From positions 4,279,378 to 4,343,377 of the forward strand of contig NC_087381.1 of the NCBI RefSeq assembly GCF_963675165.1: a stretch of DNA of 64,000 nt. The letters run 5' to 3'. Position 1 is the stretch's first letter. Each line of letters begins with the position of its first letter. This document shows positions 61,101 to 64,000 of the stretch, piece after piece. The notes under the pieces were generated by a model. It was given only the letters and a program-made list of their open reading frames with translations. It had not been told where the DNA came from and made no database searches. The DNA comes from Halichondria panicea. Taxonomy: Eukaryota; Porifera; Demospongiae; Suberitida; Halichondriidae. Position numbers and translations under genes: made by a program.

Positions 61101-64000
61101 TTGACTCCTCCCCATCTGGAGCCTCACGCACCAATCGAGTATGTCCGAACAAGGAGCTGTTTGGAGTGTTCCATAACAACACGGCCCACACATGTAATGA
61201 GTTTGGACTCAGAATCTGGGAGACCTACGTGCCCTATGTGAGTGTGTAAAGTGCCCTACAATTTCTGCAATGATTGAGTAATGTTTAGGGCATTATCACT
61301 AATGGTAGGGTTCCTTCATTTGGATACTGCTAGGTGACTATTCATAGAGTCAACACTTAATACTCCTCTGCCATCAATACACATTCCCATGATTAATTAT
61401 GTGATATATTCCCTATTTATTGAGGTGTGCATGTGATGTGTTTGTATTGAGTTGGGTGATGTATACTTTATAGTTAACATGAACCTCCATAGGCTACAAA
61501 TGTGTAGCACTGTACTGTGATTCTTTTTAATTGTGAATCTTTGCACCCACCCCTCCCCTAGGCCGATGGGTGTGGTGCTACTCAGCCTCAGGTGGCCACC
61601 TTAACAGATTTCACGACATACGCCAATGGTATCAATGGGGTGGAGCTATCCATCGTGGGTCATGTGAGACTGGAGGGGTTCAAGGTGGCAGATAATGTGG
61701 AAAACGGCATTGTTATCATCGAAACTCGGGGTCATTGGGGTGGACCAAAGATCAAAGTGAGGGCATAATTTATCAGTGTGCATCAGTAATACTCTATGTA
61801 GGTGTGGTGCTAAAACATAATAAAAATAATTGCTTTAGAAATGAAGCCCTTCCTATAATTGTATAGGAAGGGCTGGCAATCAAATGCTTTCGAGCCAAAT
61901 ACTGACGTATTTTACGTAGCTCATTAAATAGTGAACCATGTGTTGTGAGTATAATACTAGTACAATGTCATAATTATACACAGTCCACTTCAGCAGTTTT
62001 CTCTCTCTTTCTCATACAGGATGCGCTCATCATCTCCCATACCTCTGTCAACTCTGGTCCCCCACAGGTTGGGGGGATAAAGACACCCAACACTCCTCGT
62101 CTGACCGTTTCCAACGTAACCTTTGCAAACTTTGATCTCCCTACGACCTCTTGCCTCAGGGCATGCTCACACTGTAAGGTTCGACAAGGCGGATTTCAGG
62201 TATGGTTTGAGGGACTGTCCTTTGTCGGAGGGTCGGCCAATCACAAGACAGCATTCCAATGGGAGTGGGAGGTATGTATTCATCGTACATACCATATAGC
62301 GAGTAATTCGTTGGTGCAAATTTTCATACGAACGACCCATTTAAATATTTCGTAATTTTCGTACAGCTTAGTAGTAACGTTGAATCTAGAATAATTTCGT
62401 AGTTTTAACTTTTGTATGATGCTCTTCAATACGAAATCTACGAACATTTCCACATGAAAATAACCCTGGTATTCATTATTCATAGCCAGAATACAACGTT
62501 GCACATTGTAGGCTTCCCATAACACTTACTCATAATTTCAGACTTTGGACAATAATAGAGTATTATGTCCTTCATTGCAGGTACTATTCAAGGACCTGGA
62601 TGGTACCCTGACCGACCTTCCTGGAGGAGGGTGGGTACTCCCAAACAGCCCCCTCAATCCCCCACAGTTCTGCACCCCCTCCCTGCCCGAGTTCAGTGTC
62701 GACATGTCTACCATCAATGGTACAGTGTGCAGTGGGGACATCAACTTCCTCAGGATGGCTTGGAACAGAGCTGAGCCTCTGGTATGTATAGTTCATAGAT
62801 CTAGAGTATATACATGTGCTCTAATGTCACCTGCATTGATGTTGCACTGTACTAGGGCTACGAGGCCCCCAACGAGCTATTATTTCAAAGTTAACGTTCT
62901 TGCCACTTGAATTTTGGTCTTCAACGAATCGCATTAAAAAATACAATTACATACATGTATGTCTCTTGATTCAGAAACCTTTTTTGTGTTCTTGCACTGC
63001 ATACAATGTTTCATTGACTCAGTAAAAAATCCTTTGTCTTGTATTTGGATACTTTTCACTTCCCCTTTTGTGGAAAGGGATTCAAGCAATATTAATGCAG
63101 CATCATAATTATTACGGAGTGTCCATTATTAGATAGTATATTAACTGAGCGACTCTCTATACTCTCATGCAGGCTACTCTTAGGGGGGTAAGTGTGAATG
63201 CAAGCAATCAGTTCGGTAGCAGCATTATTCCTTGGAGGCATTATCGTCTGACCCACCTGGACGGTTACATGTTCACCATGCCTGATGGCTATGATCACAC
63301 TCTAGTCTGGGAGACCCCCCTGGAACACAGGTTGGCATAGAGAAAGACTGATTTCGTAACCTTGTATTGTATGTGATTACAATGTCTGGCTAATGCATAC
63401 TCATAGAAATCAGGTTTGATTAACACTTCCCTCTATAATATTTTACAGAGTTGACCACACATCCTACAAGGCTGGTGTATATGGAATCATACCGAACAGT
63501 CGACTGTGGGTGACCCATCAGTTCATACAGACACCAGACCATGTCAATGTGGGGGATAATCTAGAACCCACCCCCCATGGAGAACTACCACTGGACTCCG
63601 ATCCATTGTTGTGAGTCAAAAGTACAGTTATGCATGCAAGTTGCATCTGCAGCTGTACACAGTGTGACTCTTAATATATTGAATGTATAGAGAATTTTAA
63701 GTATAGGAGCTTGGGGCATGCATGCATTCTTATTCCAGATGATGACACATGACTGTACTTATTATATAAGTGCGTAGGAGGTTTGTAGATTAGTGCCGGC
63801 ATGGTATTCAGCAGCACTAGACAGCTTACAGTTTTATATACTATATGTACATTAATTATAACACCTCAAAGTAATGATACAAAGGGCTTGGAGATTACAT
63901 TTCCCTGTAATTTGAATGGTACCAGTCTCTTACTCACTCCTTGATGCATGCAGTTCTTGGCACCTCGAGAATGAGACCGACCCCAATGCGGTCACCTACC
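40771..64000 (+). CDS. PKHD1L1: Fibrocystin-L-like (PKHD1L1-like) giant receptor, 3' end outside window
   Basis: Forty-three exons from the ATG at 40771 (MTSYMNLLGLLLCLVMTPLS, a signal peptide) to the window edge, frame-consistent throughout, about 3,655 codons. Domain order: IPT domains (about 24-355), PA14 (about 355-500), a weakly recognised stretch, IPT set (about 990-1375), cupredoxin-like (about 1377-1480), IPT pair and LamG-like (1480-2010), three phytocyanin-like modules (2015-2345), five IPT domains (about 2387-2880), G8 (about 2884-3043), parallel beta-helix repeats (3044 to edge). PA14, many IPT, G8 and PbH1 in this order mark the PKHD1/PKHD1L1 family; PA14 points to PKHD1L1. Those proteins are type I membrane proteins of stereocilia, immune cells or cilia. 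The membrane anchor is not reached. LamG and copper modules are not something I associate with the vertebrate protein. Exon lists are in the block entries. Confidence 0.9.
42439..42794. mobile_element. hAT-like MITE, 356 bp, intron 5
   Basis: Begins cagtggcggatccagagggg and ends ctagatccgccactg, inverted. Internal ttcaattgaacccccct and ggaacccccctttc sit next to the ends. The flanks share gcaaaa. Confidence 0.8.
43334..43712. mobile_element. Inverted-repeat element nested in a tagcgg repeat, intron 6
   Basis: Ends ttagtctgggggccagac and gtctggcccccagactaa are exact inverted copies, 379 bp apart end to end. Outside them are accatatagcgg and tagcgggtatattttg, the two parts of an interrupted taccgtatagcg-family element. 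The interior has tandem ttccattggctgta copies near 43496-43540. Confidence 0.75.
44003..46059 (+). other. PKHD1L1-like exons 7-10: PA14 domain and following region
   Basis: Exons 44003-44144, 45024-45242 (or from 45102), 45409-45586, 45828-46059. PA14 hallmarks: GERLMAFFNPHSTGRHTFYV, SNDDGAQLWLGDGRN, then a strand with GEYLTVGALLHDD. Exon 8 has two phase-compatible acceptors, at 45023 and 45101; the second has the better pyrimidine tract, so 26 residues may be optional. Confidence 0.8.
44442..44684. mobile_element. hAT-like MITE, 243 bp, intron 7
   Basis: Begins cagtggcatagacatataag with a C-run soon after and ends aaaaatcctggctacgccactg. Closest in its right end to the 30583-31142 element. 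Confidence 0.65.
46290..49155 (+). other. PKHD1L1-like exons 11-18, weakly characterised region
   Basis: Exons 46290-46489, 46677-46723, 46852-47055, 47381-47573, 47772-47940, 48350-48471, 48703-48909, 49084-49155. Contains C-E-F-D-L-L-H and FICLGYKLPPGHSMALAVSI, then GSYTLSYDGQTTPALQHDAT with EEEIKAALESLDGVGEVTVT, a beta-alpha unit seen in IPT-rich proteins. I cannot give a firm domain name. Frames and phases agree at every border. Confidence 0.75.
49446..51575 (+). other. PKHD1L1-like exons 19-21: IPT domains
   Basis: Exons 49446-50291, 50632-50810, 51402-51575. IPT openings: MITPTSAQQGDVITITGIGF, a second with GSQAGGTMIVISGSGYF, a third with VNPSEGVVHGGETVVISGI, and a fourth with GSLFGGQVLSIQGSRFGTD. 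Each is followed by an IGNEDC- or LGNKEC-like strand. Confidence 0.85.
51135..51344. repeat. Inverted-repeat element with taccgtatagcg termini, intron 20
   Basis: Begins taccgtatagcgtgtaattt and ends aaattacccgctatacggta. The interior matches 3980-4163 (gaccacgaatattttaccc, ccttgcctacctttacctgc). Confidence 0.8.
51866..52400 (+). other. Cupredoxin-like module 1 (exon 22 into exon 23)
   Basis: Exon 51866-52122 joins in phase 1 to 52345. Pattern: WNPSTLTIHPGDTVNWSW, FRKTFTKAGAYYYIAEGYGH, then FNGTIVV. This follows plastocyanin-type domains, but the position of the copper-ligand Cys holds Ala in YYYIAEGYGH, and the terminal Met is absent, so copper binding is doubtful. Confidence 0.65.
52345..54160 (+). 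other. PKHD1L1-like exon 23 (1,816 nt): two IPT domains and a LamG-like domain
   Basis: After the cupredoxin tail come VFPSKASPGDSIELSISG and SLRGGVPIILQTSGLV (IPT), then from about 53068 to 53980 a LamG/jellyroll-type domain: GYWTLQADLPRGETDGGW, FAAEFWLMSEQ, GVWHVI and the closing FEGELDEIAFYSRPISQADI. The exon ends within the next cupredoxin-like module (TALRFEWTG). Among the largest exons in the window. Confidence 0.75.
55438..55578. repeat. Long imperfect hairpin, intron 27
   Basis: gatagactacacc, gtagaatatg, ggttgcggttag on the left pair with ctaaccgtaacc, catattctac and ggtgtggtctatc on the right. About 140 bp; no coding seen. Confidence 0.75.
56145..56225. repeat. Minisatellite, about four copies of a 22-23-bp unit, intron 27
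   Basis: Repeats of acttcctgtagaatatgcgt and variants (tgtgtcc, gcgccca). The unit shares gtagaatatgcg with the hairpin at 55438-55578 in inverse form. Confidence 0.75.
56871..58796 (+). other. PKHD1L1-like exons 29-30: IPT array leading into G8
   Basis: Exons 56871-56996 and 57102-58796 (1,695 nt). Five IPT openings: ESVGGATLTLIGANL, INPTSGSIHGGTVITISGSGF read as its first 20 residues, SINSLSGGNEITLVGMM, SFSPASGGHGGGVALTIVGS and SISPLIGGTGGGTTVTVEGA. The exon then enters the G8 domain at VWSSPFTWGGGPLPGEGDSV. Confidence 0.85.
58590..59436 (+). other. G8 domain
   Basis: End of exon 30 plus exons 58982-59074 and 59254-59436. G8 hallmarks: FTWGGGPLPGEGDSVYIKVG, the glycine-rich GSLIFED, then HIAVITLHGS and VLGIRQGELDLHGLPRAVTW. 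G8 domains, named for eight conserved glycines, occur in PKHD1L1, CEMIP and TMEM2 families next to parallel beta-helix repeats, as here. Confidence 0.85.
61845..61876. repeat. Short hairpin, intron 38
   Basis: agcccttcctata and tataggaagggct are perfect inverted copies around attg. Possibly a minimal palindromic relic. Confidence 0.65.
62290..62473. repeat. taccgtatag-family element, intron 39
   Basis: taccatatagcgagtaattc, gtgcaaattttcatacgaac and a gaaaataaccctggta end match 18895-19099 and 8504-8757. Confidence 0.6.

Larger units (their letters stand above)
59778..64000 (+). other. Parallel beta-helix (PbH1) region, exons 33-43
   Basis: Exons 59778-59896, 60015-60155, 60338-60584, 60728-60897, 61093-61237, 61562-61756, 62020-62271, 62581-62781, 63173-63330, 63449-63610 and 63954 to the edge. 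Turns such as NRIEHTEIRYGGQA, YIRNCAIHHSNNRAVTAHGV, LIEGNVAYDIKGHTFF, FIGNAAAASRAYGFW and GVFHNNTAHTC are typical rungs. Matches the region after G8 in the PKHD1L1/CEMIP group. All phases agree. Confidence 0.85.

Overview
This is nuclear DNA from an animal. Nearly every gene is cut into short exons by small introns with GT-AG borders (two apparent GC-AG cases). The DNA is AT-rich and full of small inverted-repeat elements. The gene content (a fibrocystin-L homologue, extracellular proteins built from sushi, Calx-beta, IgGFc-binding and ITIH-C modules, tandem TSPO genes, COMMD4, SEC11) and the compact exon structure best fit a demosponge such as Amphimedon. That placement is inference; I see no marker that fixes the species.

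Layout. 1-7314, minus: 5' part of a modular secreted or surface protein (signal peptide, IgGFc-binding-like domain, sushi, Calx-beta repeats) that runs off the left edge. 9033-13589, minus: a second modular protein with two copies of an unrecognised domain, five sushi domains, a small Cys-rich exon and an ITIH C-terminal-like domain at its C-terminus; its 5' end is not found. 16898-17861, minus: sushi and Calx-beta exons, one with an in-frame stop, either the upstream part of the previous gene or a decayed copy. 13.6-16.5 kb and 17.9-22.3 kb are transposon-rich, with a foldback element carrying a nested insertion and a broken retroelement.

22446-25907, plus: a complete SEC11 signal-peptidase subunit with a 320-bp (GT)n tract in intron 2. 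26537-31451, minus: a single-pass receptor-like protein with about 14 sushi exons, most in a young, nearly identical 270-bp tandem array; one sushi exon is split by a transposon that itself carries a second transposon. 33844-35644, minus: COMMD4, head to head with the first of three tandem plus-strand TSPO genes (35878-40393).

40771 to the right edge, plus: a PKHD1L1 (fibrocystin-L)-like gene with 43 exons in the window and about 3,650 codons: signal peptide, IPT domains, PA14, more IPT, a LamG-like domain, four cupredoxin-like modules (two with a complete type I copper ligand set), more IPT, G8 and parallel beta-helix repeats. It continues past base 64000.

Four of the loci encode large modular extracellular proteins, so this looks like an adhesion/recognition-rich neighbourhood interleaved with housekeeping genes. 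Almost all exon borders in the minus-strand modular genes are phase 1, which lets modules be duplicated and shuffled without breaking frame. No tRNA, rRNA or CRISPR array was seen. All exon borders were read by eye from splice consensus and reading frame.
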